Notes: generated from the letters alone by a model not told the origin. A stretch of DNA of 64,000 nucleotides from Clostridiales bacterium (GCA_015069295.1 SVIW01000001.1:287503-351502), one strand, 5' to 3'. Shown: positions 27,075-35,866, numbered from the stretch's first letter. Numbers and translations are program-made.

Positions 27075-28019
27075 TTAGTCGTACAGCTTGGACATAGGTT
27101 TGTCAAGGTATACGTTTTCGATCGCCGCAGCAAAAATATCCGCAACGGACAATACTTCGAATTTGTCAAGCTTCTTTTCTTCAGGGAGATGAATCGTATC
27201 GAGCATTACGAGCTTCGTAATCGCAGATTTTTCCAATCTCTCGATAGCGGGACCGCTGAGAACCGCGTGCGTACAGCCTGCGTACACTTCCGTCGCGCCG
27301 GCGTCTTTAATTGCCTGCGCGCCTTGGCAAAGGGTACCGGCGGTATCGATCATATCGTCGACCATAAGACATCTCTTGCCTTTTACGTCCCCGATAATGC
27401 TCATAACCTCCATAACGTTTGCCTTAGGACGGCGCTTGTCGATAATCGCAAGGGGAACGCCGAATTTTTCCGCAACCTTTCTCGAACGCTTAACGCTGCC
27501 GAGGTCGGGCGCAACGACGACGTCGATGTTGCCCTGTTTTGCGAAATAGTTATACAGCGTAGGCCCGCCGAGCAGGTTGTCTACGGGGATATCGAAGAAA
27601 CCCTGAATTTGGTCAGCGTGCAAATCCATCGTCAATACGCGGTCTGCGCCGGCTGCCGTAATAAGGTTTGCCACAAGTTTTGCCGTAATGGGATCGCGGG
27701 AGCGAGCTTTTCTGTCCTGACGAGCATACCCAAAGTAAGGGATAACTGCCGTGATACGGCCTGCCGAAGCACGTTTTGCCGCATCGATCATAATAAGCAA
27801 CTCCATAAGATTGTCGTTGACGGGGGAGCAGGTAGATTGGATAATGAACAAATCTCTACCGCGTACCGTCTCTGCAATATGAACGTTTATTTCACCGTCA
27901 GAGAACGTGCAAACCTCGATTTCGCCAAGCTCGGTATTGAGCTTTTTCGCGATCGCCTTTGCTAAGTCGTTGTTGGAGTTACCGGAAAACAACTTGATTT
28001 CATTGCCGTGCGTTATCAT
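27075..28019 (-). CDS. prs: Ribose-phosphate pyrophosphokinase
   Basis: Makes PRPP from ribose 5-phosphate and ATP for nucleotide, histidine and tryptophan synthesis. Signatures: [36 protein letters not shown] and the PRPP loop [11 protein letters not shown]. Length 314 is typical. ATG with AAGGAAGG. It has its own promoter inside the end of tadA and a strong terminator. Confidence 0.97.
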   Translation of the reverse strand: MITHGNEIKLFSGNSNNDLAKAIAKKLNTELGEIEVCTFSDGEINVHIAETVRGRDLFIIQSTCSPVNDNLMELLIMIDAAKRASAGRITAVIPYFGYARQDRKARSRDPITAKLVANLITAAGADRVLTMDLHADQIQGFFDIPVDNLLGGPTLYNYFAKQGNIDVVVAPDLGSVKRSRKVAEKFGVPLAIIDKRRPKANVMEVMSIIGDVKGKRCLMVDDMIDTAGTLCQGAQAIKDAGATEVYAGCTHAVLSGPAIERLEKSAITKLVMLDTIHLPEEKKLDKFEVLSVADIFAAAIENVYLDKPMSKLYD

Positions 28020-28139
28020 GTGTAACCTTCCTTAATATTTTTATCCGTCCCCGACGCTTTTCCGCATACGGAAACGAAGTTTTTCGTTCGTAATATCCCT
28101 TGCGCCACTTTATTTTGCGCACGCCTTAGGACAATATCT

Positions 28140-28168
28140 ATAATACCTTTTTTAGTCGTTTAAGTCAA
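28140..28168 (-). promoter_or_regulatory. prs promoter overlapping the 3' end of tadA
   Basis: On the minus strand TTGACT, 17 bases, TATTAT. The -35 lies within the last codons of tadA. The predicted leader before prs is about 110 bases. Confidence 0.72.
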
Positions 28169-28706
28169 CCAAATCGACCCCGTTTTCTATTTCTTTTTCA
28201 TCGAAAATTTTTATGCACTCTTTCTTGCGTTCTTTTTCCTCTTTTTGCTTTTGACGCATCGCGATGAAAAACCCGCTAAGCAGCGCCGAACATTCTTCTT
28301 GCAACACTCCGCCGACGACCTCGGTTTTATGGTTTAATAAATTAGCTTCCGCCAAAGCGTCGGTAAGCGATCTGCCCTTTTGCTCGTACGCGCCGAAATA
28401 GATTTTATCCACCCGCGCGTTTAAACACGCGCCCATACACATCGGACAGGGTTCTAAGGTTACGTACAACTCGCAACCAACGGGGAGCCTCCAAGAGGAA
28501 AATTTTTTACAAGCCCTATCGATTGCCATCATTTCCGCGTGCGCGGAAGCAAGCTGCAATTTTGCGCGACGATTATACCCTTTGGCAATCACTTTGTCTT
28601 CGTACACGACGACCGCACCGATAGGGACTTCCCCCTCGCGCAAGCCCTTTTGCGCCGCTTTGATTGCCGCGCGCATAAATTTTTCCTCTCTCGTCAATCT
28701 TCTCAT
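28152..28706 (-). CDS. tadA: tRNA-specific adenosine deaminase
   Basis: Converts A34 to inosine in tRNA-Arg(ACG). The zinc site is clear: AHAEMMAID and PCPMCMGAC. The track start at 28865 is too early; the ATG at 28706 (MRRLTREEKFM) overlaps the M14 peptidase stop as ATGA and has GAGGG upstream, giving 184 residues. The last 40 residues are unusually charged (KQKEEKERKKECIKIFDEKE) compared with the usual 150-160-residue enzyme. Confidence 0.95.
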   Translation of the reverse strand: MRRLTREEKFMRAAIKAAQKGLREGEVPIGAVVVYEDKVIAKGYNRRAKLQLASAHAEMMAIDRACKKFSSWRLPVGCELYVTLEPCPMCMGACLNARVDKIYFGAYEQKGRSLTDALAEANLLNHKTEVVGGVLQEECSALLSGFFIAMRQKQKEEKERKKECIKIFDEKEIENGVDLVDLND

Positions 28707-29536
28707 AACAAACCCTCTTGCCAAATCGCGTCGGACAAATCGTATAACGCCCGCGCGTTTTTCGCCATAATATCTTTTAAGCCCGCTTCCCCGAGGGGAT
28801 GCGGGAATTTTTCCCCGCCCGCCTCGATGGTAAACGAGGGTATCGAAAGTTTTTGTATACACCAATCCTTGTACCCGCCCGCACTGCCGCGCGCATACGC
28901 CAAGGGGTAACCCGTGGAGCGGGATAACGCCAACGCAAGCCCCTTATCCCGTGAGCAGGTATGCATTGATTGATAAAAATACCAATAGATTTCCTCTCCT
29001 TTCGTATGATAGGAAAGAGTATAATCGGGATGAATTTTTTCCGTGAATTTTTTTAAAGCAAGCGTTTCCGGTTCGGAAAAGGGCTTTTCCCCGATATAGT
29101 TTTCCGACCCCGCAAAGCGCAAGTTCTTTTTGCCTTTTCCCCAATACGCCGCAAAATTTACGTTGAGATCCACCCCGCGCAAATTCGCTTTCCATAAAGA
29201 AAAATCCTCTTTATTATCGTTCATCGCCAGTAAACGTTTCTTTTCCTTTTCCTCCCTAACGGAAGACAAGCCCCGTTCGGAGAGCAACGCGCCGTCGGGA
29301 TTGGCAAGCGGAATTAACCAACAGCTCCCTTTGGCTAACCCCTGCTCGAAATGCAAAAACGCCAAGCGCGCAAGGATATATTCTCTGCCGTGTATGGCGT
29401 ATTGCGCTATCCCCACGGGCGCACCCTCTCCCATTTTCACGGCGTAAAGATTTCTCCCTGCCACACTTTTTCCAATAATCACTTTTTCCGTTTTTACGCT
29501 TTTGTAGAAAATTTCCACGCGCTCATAAATATCCAC
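28703..29536 (-). CDS. M14-family zinc carboxypeptidase-like protein
   Basis: This 277-residue metallopeptidase-like protein has likely zinc ligands in AIHGREY (HxxE) and SYHTKGEEIYW, and a catalytic Glu in FTIEAGG. The family includes gamma-D-glutamyl-diamino-acid endopeptidases that cut cell-wall peptides, and that is the best guess. No signal peptide is visible, so a cytoplasmic role in recycling is possible. The track start is GTG at 29536 with no clear Shine-Dalgarno; TATAGT lies 6 bases before it, so a leaderless start is conceivable. tadA overlaps its stop. Confidence 0.82.
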   Translation of the reverse strand: MDIYERVEIFYKSVKTEKVIIGKSVAGRNLYAVKMGEGAPVGIAQYAIHGREYILARLAFLHFEQGLAKGSCWLIPLANPDGALLSERGLSSVREEKEKKRLLAMNDNKEDFSLWKANLRGVDLNVNFAAYWGKGKKNLRFAGSENYIGEKPFSEPETLALKKFTEKIHPDYTLSYHTKGEEIYWYFYQSMHTCSRDKGLALALSRSTGYPLAYARGSAGGYKDWCIQKLSIPSFTIEAGGEKFPHPLGEAGLKDIMAKNARALYDLSDAIWQEGLL

Positions 29537-29583
29537 GCCTATACTATACGCAACGCAGAGAAAAAAGTTTCCTTATTTTCCGT

Positions 29584-30021
29584 TTATTTATGATAGGTTG
29601 CCCCTGCGTTGATCATAAACGCGCGATAGACCTGCTCGGACAATATCACCCGCATAAGCTGGTGCGGGAAGGTCATATCCGAAAAGGACAAACGATAATC
29701 CGCCGCCTTTTTTACCTTATCCGACAATCCGCAAGAAGAGCCTATCACAAAACTGATATCCTTTCCCTCGTTCGAAAGTTTTTTTATCCTTTCCGCTAGC
29801 CGTTCGCTGGAAATCTTTTCCCCTTCCACGGCAAGAGCGATCGTATACCCTTTGCAAGCGCGCAAAATACTCTCTGCCTCCGCTTCGGGATTGGCGCCTT
29901 CAGGCAGTTCTTTTATCTCGACTTTGGCAAAGCGGGAAAGGCGTTTGACGTATTCGTTGACCGCCTCGGTATAGAAACTTTCTTTTATCTTCCCAACCAC
30001 GACAAAATAAATCTTTTGCAT
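29584..30021 (-). CDS. rlmH: 23S rRNA (pseudouridine1915-N3)-methyltransferase
   Basis: A SPOUT-class methyltransferase acting on helix 69 of 23S rRNA. Signatures: KIYFVVVGKIKE at the start, FVIGSSCGLSDKVKKAADYRLSFSDMTFPHQLMRVILSEQVYRA and the ending ATYHK. Length 145 is slightly short of the usual 159. It begins 3 bases after the CPBP protease stop, suggesting a joint mRNA. Confidence 0.95.
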   Translation of the reverse strand: MQKIYFVVVGKIKESFYTEAVNEYVKRLSRFAKVEIKELPEGANPEAEAESILRACKGYTIALAVEGEKISSERLAERIKKLSNEGKDISFVIGSSCGLSDKVKKAADYRLSFSDMTFPHQLMRVILSEQVYRAFMINAGATYHK

Positions 30022-30024
30022 TTT

Positions 30025-30960
30025 TTACCCCCACAACGCCGCTACCCAAAGTAGCGTGCAAGCCACAATCCCGACCGCCGCAAACAACAGAAAACTTTTT
30101 CTTTCAAAGGCGCCCTCCTCGCCGTCTATCCCCGATTTCTTTTTCCGATCAAAGAAAATCAAATATCCAAGCGAAAGGATAAGACAGGACACGGACACCG
30201 CTAACACCGTAATCAAAACGGGCGTAGAGAACTCGTTGACGCCGAATTTATACAACAAAACGATGAGCGTATTGTTTAAAAAATGGGCAAGCATCGTCGG
30301 CAGCACGCTGCCCGCGCGCAACGCAAGCAAAGCAAACGCTACGCCGCAACAAAATTGATATACCGTCTGGGCGGGGTTCATATGATACAGAGAAAAAAGC
30401 CCGCCGCAAAGCAAAACCGCACCCGCCGTGGAAAAGCCTTTTAAGCCCTTTAACAAAACGCCGCGGAACAAAATTTCTTCGGTTACGGCAGGCAAAAACG
30501 CCACGGCAACCAGCACCCCAAGCAATCCAAACCCTTCCGTCGAGGGCAATACGACGTCAGGCGCTTGATACCCCGCCTTCTTTAACAGCTCGATAAACCA
30601 AGTATTGCATTGGGAGAGGGAAAAGAGCCCGATTTGCAGCAGGATAGCGATGAGATAATATTTCCAAGAACAATTTTGCGACCTTAAAAGCGACGGCAGC
30701 CTTGTTTTCTTCTTTTTTAAGTACCAAAGCGCCACCAACCCAAACGCAACGGGCGACACCAAAAAGCTGAGATACAAGTACCAGTCCTTTTTCGCAAGCG
30801 CCGCGCTATCCGTCCAACCGTTTGCCGCCAGCACAACGGAGACGATAAGCTGCAACGCGATAAAAAGGACGACCGCACCGCTGTACGCAAGCCCCGCCCC
30901 TTTGCCGCCCGCAACGGGCGCCGCCAAAAAATCTCGTTTGTTTGCATTTTTGTTTTTCAT
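30025..30960 (-). CDS. CPBP-family intramembrane metalloprotease
   Basis: This 311-residue membrane protein has about eight helices. It carries the glutamic-type intramembrane protease (Abi/Rce1) motifs: EEILFRGVLLKG, FSLYHMNPAQ and HFLNN. Members process or degrade membrane-linked substrates; some are linked to bacteriocin immunity. The substrate is unknown. The ATG lies 7 bases after a TATAAT, so the mRNA is probably leaderless. It forms a unit with rlmH. Confidence 0.88.
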   Translation of the reverse strand: MKNKNANKRDFLAAPVAGGKGAGLAYSGAVVLFIALQLIVSVVLAANGWTDSAALAKKDWYLYLSFLVSPVAFGLVALWYLKKKKTRLPSLLRSQNCSWKYYLIAILLQIGLFSLSQCNTWFIELLKKAGYQAPDVVLPSTEGFGLLGVLVAVAFLPAVTEEILFRGVLLKGLKGFSTAGAVLLCGGLFSLYHMNPAQTVYQFCCGVAFALLALRAGSVLPTMLAHFLNNTLIVLLYKFGVNEFSTPVLITVLAVSVSCLILSLGYLIFFDRKKKSGIDGEEGAFERKSFLLFAAVGIVACTLLWVAALWG

Positions 30961-30966
30961 ACCTAT

Positions 30967-30995
30967 ATTATAGCAGATTTTTTCACGATTGCAAA
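30967..30995 (-). promoter_or_regulatory. CPBP protease promoter, leaderless type
   Basis: On the minus strand TTTGCA, 17 bases, TATAAT, then ATAGGT and the ATG. Expected transcription start is at the ATG. Confidence 0.72.
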
Positions 30996-30996
30996 C

Positions 30997-31031
30997 AAAA
31001 AACGGGTTTTCAAAAAAAACCTTGCCGTTTT
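30997..31031 (-). terminator. Probable terminator after sigF
   Basis: On the minus strand AAAAAACGG pairs with CCGTTTTTT across a ~16-base loop. The long loop makes it a moderate call. Confidence 0.55.
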
Positions 31032-31047
31032 TTCCAAAAACACGTTT

Positions 31048-31773
31048 CTATCCGCTTAATTTTTCCCGAAACTCTTTTAAAATTCTGTTTTCGATGCGCG
31101 AGACCTGCACTTGGCTGACCCCGATTTTTTTGGCGACTTCGCTTTGAGTCATATCCCGAAAATAACGCAAAATGATAATTTTTCGGTCCCGTTCGGACAA
31201 GCCCTCGATTGCCCCTCTTAGCAGCATTCTATCCAGCCAATCCTCTTGCTCGTCTTTTGCGGGCAGAGTTTCGATGAGTTCCCTTTCCTTTCCGTCCTTA
31301 TAATCGCTTCCGCCGTGCAAGGACAAGGGCATTTTCGACGAGCCCATTATAAACACCGTTTCCGCCTCGTCCAGCGAAAATTGTTCGGCAATCTCGGACA
31401 CGGTAGGCTGCTTTCCCCTCCGCAGCACGTATTCTTCCACAAACAGGTTCATTTCTTTCGCCGTCTGTTTCATCGTCCGAGAAACTTTTACCGCGCCGTC
31501 GTCCCGCATAAAACGTTTTATCTCGCCCGCAATCATCGGCACGGCGTAGGTGGAGAATTTGACGTTGAAGCTTTCGTCAAAACCCATAATCGCCTTTAAA
31601 AATCCCATACAAGCGATTTGAAACAAGTCGTCGTAATCGACTCCTTTGCCAAGATATCGTTTTACGATGCACTTCACAAGCGAAACGTTATGCTCAATCA
31701 GCTGCTCTTTCGCCCCGTGATCCCCCGATTTTGCAAGACGGATATATTCGATTGTCGTCTTGTCATCAAGCAT
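31048..31773 (-). CDS. sigF: Forespore sigma factor SigF
   Basis: A 241-residue sigma-70-family factor, third gene of spoIIAA-spoIIAB-sigF. Region 2 is clear (YDDLFQIACMGFLKAIMGFD, KFSTYAVPMIAGEIKRF) and so is region 4 (SQVQVSRIENRILKEF). It directs early forespore transcription and is held inactive by SpoIIAB. The gene overlaps spoIIAB by 8 bases. Sequence alone could fit SigG as well; the operon context decides for SigF. Confidence 0.94.
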   Translation of the reverse strand: MLDDKTTIEYIRLAKSGDHGAKEQLIEHNVSLVKCIVKRYLGKGVDYDDLFQIACMGFLKAIMGFDESFNVKFSTYAVPMIAGEIKRFMRDDGAVKVSRTMKQTAKEMNLFVEEYVLRRGKQPTVSEIAEQFSLDEAETVFIMGSSKMPLSLHGGSDYKDGKERELIETLPAKDEQEDWLDRMLLRGAIEGLSERDRKIIILRYFRDMTQSEVAKKIGVSQVQVSRIENRILKEFREKLSG

Positions 31774-32260
31774 GAATCTCCGTTTTTTCTCCCTGTTGCA
31801 GCATTTCTTCGCAAACTCTTTCCAGCCCGATACGCTTTAACATTCGCACCGTCGTCCCCTCGCCTTTTTTGCTCTCTAAGGAAAAACCGTGCATAAACGT
31901 TTTCATAATCGTGAACCCCATACCCGAGCGCTCGTCTTCGGGCAGTGTGGTATAAAAAGGAGATACCGCCCTTTCCACGTCCTCGATACCGCAGCCGAAA
32001 TCCTGAATACAAATATGTAATTGTCCCCCGCCGTTTTCCTCGCGCTTTGCAAAACATTCGATAAAAACTTTGCCCTGCTCGTTTCCTTTTTCATAGGCGT
32101 GCACGACGCTGTTGGTTACCGCCTCCGACACCGCCGTTTTGATATCCGAAAGCTCGGATAAAGACGGGTTTAAAAAAAGTGCGAACGCCGCAACCGCACT
32201 TCTGGCAAAGCCCTCGTTTTCGCCTCGCGCCGTAATTTCCAGTTTCATATAATTGTTCAT
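31766..32260 (-). CDS. spoIIAB: Anti-sigma F factor / serine kinase SpoIIAB
   Basis: A GHKL-type kinase that binds SigF and phosphorylates SpoIIAA. N box AVSEAVTNSVVHAYE, G1 IQDFGCGIED and G2 RSGMGFTIMKTFM are present. At 164 residues it is slightly longer than the Bacillus protein, through its C-terminal tail (LERVCEEMLQQGEKTEIHA). Lies 10 bases after spoIIAA. Confidence 0.95.
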   Translation of the reverse strand: MNNYMKLEITARGENEGFARSAVAAFALFLNPSLSELSDIKTAVSEAVTNSVVHAYEKGNEQGKVFIECFAKREENGGGQLHICIQDFGCGIEDVERAVSPFYTTLPEDERSGMGFTIMKTFMHGFSLESKKGEGTTVRMLKRIGLERVCEEMLQQGEKTEIHA

Positions 32261-32270
32261 ATCGCCCTCC

Positions 32271-32582
32271 TTATATTTTGGGTATTATCGTATAGACTCC
32301 GCTCATTTTCAATATCTTGTCCGTTGCCGAAGACAAATTCGTTACGTACACGGGTATACCGAGCGAAGAAAATTTTTTATACCGCCCGATCAAAAAACCT
32401 ATCCCCGTCGAGTCCATAAAGGAAACGTCGCCCAAATCGAAAACGGCGCGCCGTACCCCGCCGACGCTTGCCTCCGCTAATCTATCCGCGTATGAACGCG
32501 CCCGCACGGCGGAGTGTTCGTCCATCTCTCCTTTCAAGGAAAGATACAAACTGTCCCCCCGATTTTCCGCATAAACTTGCAT
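32271..32582 (-). CDS. spoIIAA: Anti-anti-sigma factor SpoIIAA
   Basis: A STAS-domain protein whose dephosphorylated form releases SigF from SpoIIAB. The phosphorylated serine is in FMDSTGIGFLIGRY. The ATG at 32582 (MQVYAENRGD) follows AGGAGG and gives 103 residues; the track's 32651 start is unsupported. First gene of the spoIIA operon. Confidence 0.94.
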   Translation of the reverse strand: MQVYAENRGDSLYLSLKGEMDEHSAVRARSYADRLAEASVGGVRRAVFDLGDVSFMDSTGIGFLIGRYKKFSSLGIPVYVTNLSSATDKILKMSGVYTIIPKI

Positions 32583-32668
32583 AGCCAACCTCCTAAAAAG
32601 GATATGGCAATATTGTAAAAAATCAGGAAGGAAATATTTTGTAAAATCCACGCGGATAATTTTTTATT

Positions 32669-32676
32669 TTGTCGAA
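32669..32676. promoter_or_regulatory. Candidate Spo0A box upstream of spoIIA
   Basis: TTGTCGAA matches the Spo0A-box core TGNCGAA exactly, about 90 bases upstream of spoIIAA. A second, one-mismatch site (TTGTCAAA on the minus strand) lies at 32716-32723. Spo0A control of spoIIA is established in Bacillus. I did not find a convincing sigma-H promoter. Confidence 0.5.
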
Positions 32677-32706
32677 AAGTTTTTTTGGATTTTTACAAAA
32701 AATCAC

Positions 32707-32735
32707 TTGACTTTTTTTGACAAATCGTTTATTAT
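32707..32735 (+). promoter_or_regulatory. Promoter of the tRNA pair
   Basis: TTGACT, 17 bases, TATTAT, about 40 bases before the first tRNA. Confidence 0.65.
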
Positions 32736-32774
32736 TATCAAGCGTTGTGTGCGACTTTTAGGTCGAAACAAAAC

Positions 32775-32850
32775 GGGCCTTTAGCTCAGTGGTTAGAGCT
32801 GTCGGCTCATAACCGATTGGTCCGCGGTTCGAATCCGTGAAGGCCCACCA
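32775..32850 (+). tRNA. tRNA with CAT anticodon (tRNA-Ile2 or elongator Met)
   Basis: A 76-nt cloverleaf with GGGCCTT/AAGGCCC acceptor, encoded CCA and anticodon CAT (GGCTCATAACC). The body resembles the lysidine-modified tRNA-Ile2 more than initiator Met; the two cannot be fully separated by eye. Confidence 0.9.
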
Positions 32851-32868
32851 AATTTGCATATCCACTAT

Positions 32869-32945
32869 GGCCCAGTAGCTCAGTTGGTTAGAGCGCCAGC
32901 CTGTCACGCTGGAGGTCGACGGTTCGAGCCCGTTCTGGGTCGCCA
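32869..32945 (+). tRNA. tRNA-Asp(GTC)
   Basis: A 77-nt cloverleaf with anticodon GTC (CCTGTCACG) and encoded CCA. It is identical to the minus-strand tRNA-Asp at 50400-50476. Confidence 0.95.
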
Positions 32946-32948
32946 TAA

Positions 32949-32983
32949 AAGCCCTTGGAAAAATCCAAGGGCTTTGTTTTTTT
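32949..32983 (+). terminator. Terminator after tRNA pair
   Basis: GCCCTTGGA and TCCAAGGGC pair around a short A loop, followed by a T-rich tract. Confidence 0.88.
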
Positions 32984-33003
32984 GATTGGTTGGTATATCA
33001 CTA

Positions 33004-33029
33004 AAAAACCTCGGCTGTGCCGAGGTTTT
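33004..33029 (-). terminator. Terminator of Na/Pi transporter gene
   Basis: AAAACCTCGGC / GCCGAGGTTTT with a 3-base loop, 5 bases beyond the transporter stop. The flanking A and T runs make it bidirectional. Confidence 0.82.
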
Positions 33030-33034
33030 GTTCT

Positions 33035-34675
33035 TTATGCGTCCGTACTGTGTACGATAAAGTTGAGATGGTCGCCGATACGTTCCATATTGCAAACCAA
33101 ATTGACGAATACGGTATTGTTTTCGGGACGGCATTTTCCCTGTTCAAGACGGGTGATATGTTCGGCAACGAGTTCTCGGCGGGTACAGTCGATTTTATCT
33201 TCCAGTTTATCCGAATCCTCTACCAGCGAACGGTCTCCTTCCAAGCCGATACGCTTTACCATATCGTATTGTCTATGCAGCATTTCGTGCATCTCTTCCA
33301 GCTTTTCGTTAATTCCGTCGGAAAAGACGAGGTTGTGTTTTACCGCGCGCTTGGTATATTTGGTAAAATTATCCGCAAGCTCGGCAATACGGGCGATATC
33401 CCCTACGTTGTTATGTAACGCGCTGACGATTTTTTCGTCCGCAAGCGAAATGCCGCTTGCCGAAGTGCGTACCAAATATTCGCTGATTTGTTCGCTGAGC
33501 TTGGAAATATTTTCGTTGGCTTCGTACACCTTTTCCACAGCCTCCATATCTCTGTCGATAAAGCCGCGGAACGCCGTACGCAAGCTGTCCATAGACATAT
33601 CCGCCATACGGTAGGTTTCTTTTTTCAACTGCTCTAACGCAACCGCGGGGGTTGCCAAGAAACGCTTGTCCATATACACGAGCTCCCAAGGCTCTTTTTC
33701 CGTTTTCTTTTTCTCGCGGACAATCAGCGTAGACGCTTTAACGAGTAGCTTGGTAAACGGCAAGAACAGCAAGGTACATACCACGTTAAAGAAGGTATGG
33801 AACATTGCGATCTGCGTCGTAGGCTGCGAAAACCAACGAACGAAGGTTGTATCGTAGAAGCTACGCCAACAAAGCAGCAAAATCGCAAAGAGGATAGCCC
33901 CCGATATATTAAAGAGCAGGTGAATGATACTTGCCCGTCGTGCGTTGACGGAAGTGCCGATCGAGGAAATGAGCGCCGTTACGCACGAACCGATGTTCGA
34001 ACCGAGAATGATAAACAAAATTGCGTTGCCGCCGCCACCGATTACCAAACCGTTTGCCGCCATCGAAATAATAATCGTCGTTACCGCGCTGGACGATTGC
34101 AAAATCGCCGTAAATACGATACCGAACAGCAACAACAAAAACGGATTATTGATGCTGGCAAGCAAGCTGGTTACCGCGGGAGAGGTTTTATAACTTTCCA
34201 TTGCGGAAGACATACATTCTAATCCAAAGAAAACGAGTCCCAAGCCCGCCAAAGCAAGCCCGATCGATTTGACTTTTTCCTTCTTGAACAGCATTTCCAT
34301 CATAATGCCGATAAACAGCAAGGAAATGAAGATCGGCGCGATATCAAACGAGCCGAGCGCGGCAATTTGCGCCGTTACCGTCGTACCGATATTGGCACCC
34401 ATAATCATCGTCGCCGCCTGATACAAGGACATAATCCCCGCGTTGACGAAACCGACGACCATAACCGTCGTTACCCCCGAACTTTGCACGACCGCCGTGG
34501 AAACCGCACCGATTCCCACCCCGATCGCCTTGTTATCCGAGGTCTTATTAAACAAACGCTTTAAACTGTTCCCCGCCAATTTCTCCATATTGTCGCTGAG
34601 CAATTTGAACCCAATCAAAAACGCCCCGCAACTCGCCAACATCATAATGACGTTGACAACGTGCTCGTTAAACAT
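33035..34675 (-). CDS. Na/Pi cotransporter family protein with PhoU-like tail
   Basis: A 546-residue member of the NptA/PNaS family. The membrane part has two inverted repeats, each with a QSS motif (VVQSSGVTTVMVVGF and LQSSSAVTTIIISMAANG). Residues about 350-546 form PhoU-like helical bundles (MDSLRTAFRGFIDRDMEAVEKV). It probably imports phosphate or a related anion with sodium, or exports phosphate. Single gene with its own promoter and terminator. Confidence 0.9.
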   Translation of the reverse strand: MFNEHVVNVIMMLASCGAFLIGFKLLSDNMEKLAGNSLKRLFNKTSDNKAIGVGIGAVSTAVVQSSGVTTVMVVGFVNAGIMSLYQAATMIMGANIGTTVTAQIAALGSFDIAPIFISLLFIGIMMEMLFKKEKVKSIGLALAGLGLVFFGLECMSSAMESYKTSPAVTSLLASINNPFLLLLFGIVFTAILQSSSAVTTIIISMAANGLVIGGGGNAILFIILGSNIGSCVTALISSIGTSVNARRASIIHLLFNISGAILFAILLLCWRSFYDTTFVRWFSQPTTQIAMFHTFFNVVCTLLFLPFTKLLVKASTLIVREKKKTEKEPWELVYMDKRFLATPAVALEQLKKETYRMADMSMDSLRTAFRGFIDRDMEAVEKVYEANENISKLSEQISEYLVRTSASGISLADEKIVSALHNNVGDIARIAELADNFTKYTKRAVKHNLVFSDGINEKLEEMHEMLHRQYDMVKRIGLEGDRSLVEDSDKLEDKIDCTRRELVAEHITRLEQGKCRPENNTVFVNLVCNMERIGDHLNFIVHSTDA

Positions 34676-34744
34676 TCTCTTCTCCTTTGCGTTCTAATTT
34701 CTTTTTTCTCTTGTCTTTTTCATCTTTTTCAAATATCTGTATCT

Positions 34745-34773
34745 ATTATATAATAATTTAAAAAAAAAGCCAA
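34745..34773 (-). promoter_or_regulatory. Promoter of Na/Pi transporter gene
   Basis: On the minus strand TTGGCT, 17 bases, TATAAT, about 70 bases upstream of the ATG. Confidence 0.62.
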
Positions 34774-34879
34774 TCAATCGAAAGAGATTTTTTTTCAGAA
34801 ATGTAAAATATATCGATTTTTACCATTTTTATCGATATTTTTTGTTGATATGCGACAAGAAAAATATTCCAGCGAACAC

Positions 34880-34908
34880 TTTACAAAAGAAAAATTGTAT
34901 GATACAAT
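34880..34908 (+). promoter_or_regulatory. Promoter of aldose-epimerase-like gene
   Basis: TTTACA, 17 bases, TACAAT, about 41 bases upstream of the ATG, which has AAAGGAGA. Confidence 0.68.
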
Positions 34909-34949
34909 ATAAAAAATAGTATTTAAAAAGAACGGAAAAAGGAGAAAGT

Positions 34950-35828
34950 ATGCTGTATTCTATTGAAAACGAGCAGTTGAAAATCGAAGTTGATACGGCG
35001 GGCGCACAACTGATGTCCGTCTTTTCGAAAAAAACGGACACCGAATATCTTTGGCAGGGCGACCCTGCGTATTGGACGGGCAGAGCGTATAATCTTTTCC
35101 CTTTCATCGGTAGAATGTCTGGATTCGAGTACACTTACGAAGGCAAAACCTACCCCTCCCGCGCACACGGTTTGGCAAGATATTTCGATTTTGTTTTGGA
35201 AGAAAAAACGGAAAACTCTTTGACTTTTCTGCTCCGCGACAATGAAGAAACGAAAAAAGAGTATCCTTTCTCTTTCGAGTTCCGCGTTATTTTTCTTTTA
35301 GAGGGGGCTGTTTTGACGACGAGATACACGGTCGTCAACACGGACGAGAGAGAATTGATTTGCGCGTTCGGCGGGCACCCCGGCATCAACGTACCCTTTG
35401 GGAAAGGCGAATTTGAAGATTATTATCTCGATTTTGGGAAAGCCACCCCGCTCTCGCGGCAATTATTGGACGAAGAAAACCGTTTTATAGCAAACAAGAG
35501 CGTGCCCTATCCCTTGGTGGACGGTACGAAACTGCCTTTAAAACACGACCTTTTTGAGCACGACGCCATCATTTTGGAAGGCACTTCCCACTACGTCGCC
35601 CTGCGCTCAAACAAGGAAGACCGCTACGTTGCGATGCGCTTTGACGAGTATCCTTTTATTGGGTTTTGGCACGTCAACAAGCCCGCGCCTTACGTCTGTT
35701 TAGAGCCGTGGAGCGCATTGCCGGGGGTTACGAAAACCTTGACGGAATTGGAATCCAAACCGTATATGACGCACGTACCCGCCAATGAAAAGCACTCGAT
35801 TTCCTTTACTTTAGAAATTCACGAATAA
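34950..35828 (+). CDS. Aldose 1-epimerase family protein (LacX-like)
   Basis: A 292-residue beta-sandwich protein of the galactose mutarotase-like superfamily. It has the expected blocks: GAQLMSVFSK near the start, YNLFPFIGRM, AHGLARYFDF with the first active-site His, CAFGGHPGINVPF with the second, and a late catalytic Glu in VCLEPWSALPG. It would interconvert sugar anomers or hexose phosphates in the cytoplasm. Single gene with promoter and strong terminator. Confidence 0.9.
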   Translation: MLYSIENEQLKIEVDTAGAQLMSVFSKKTDTEYLWQGDPAYWTGRAYNLFPFIGRMSGFEYTYEGKTYPSRAHGLARYFDFVLEEKTENSLTFLLRDNEETKKEYPFSFEFRVIFLLEGAVLTTRYTVVNTDERELICAFGGHPGINVPFGKGEFEDYYLDFGKATPLSRQLLDEENRFIANKSVPYPLVDGTKLPLKHDLFEHDAIILEGTSHYVALRSNKEDRYVAMRFDEYPFIGFWHVNKPAPYVCLEPWSALPGVTKTLTELESKPYMTHVPANEKHSISFTLEIHE

Positions 35829-35835
35829 AAAATAC

Positions 35836-35866
35836 GGCGGCGCAACTTTCGTTGCGCCGCCTTTTT
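35836..35866. terminator. Bidirectional terminator
   Basis: GGCGGCGCAAC / GTTGCGCCGCC around TTTC, followed by TTTTT; on the other strand the stem is followed by GTATTTTTT. Ends the epimerase gene and the convergent phosphoesterase operon. Confidence 0.9.

Noticed and set aside
32582-32770. Sigma-H promoter for spoIIA
   Set aside because: I looked for AGGA...GAAT spacing and found no convincing match, so only the Spo0A-like boxes are listed.
32758-33134. Minus-strand ORFs of 62 and 76 aa
   Set aside because: They translate the antisense of tRNA genes (typical TQNGLEPSTSSVTGWRSNQLSYWA-type artefact).
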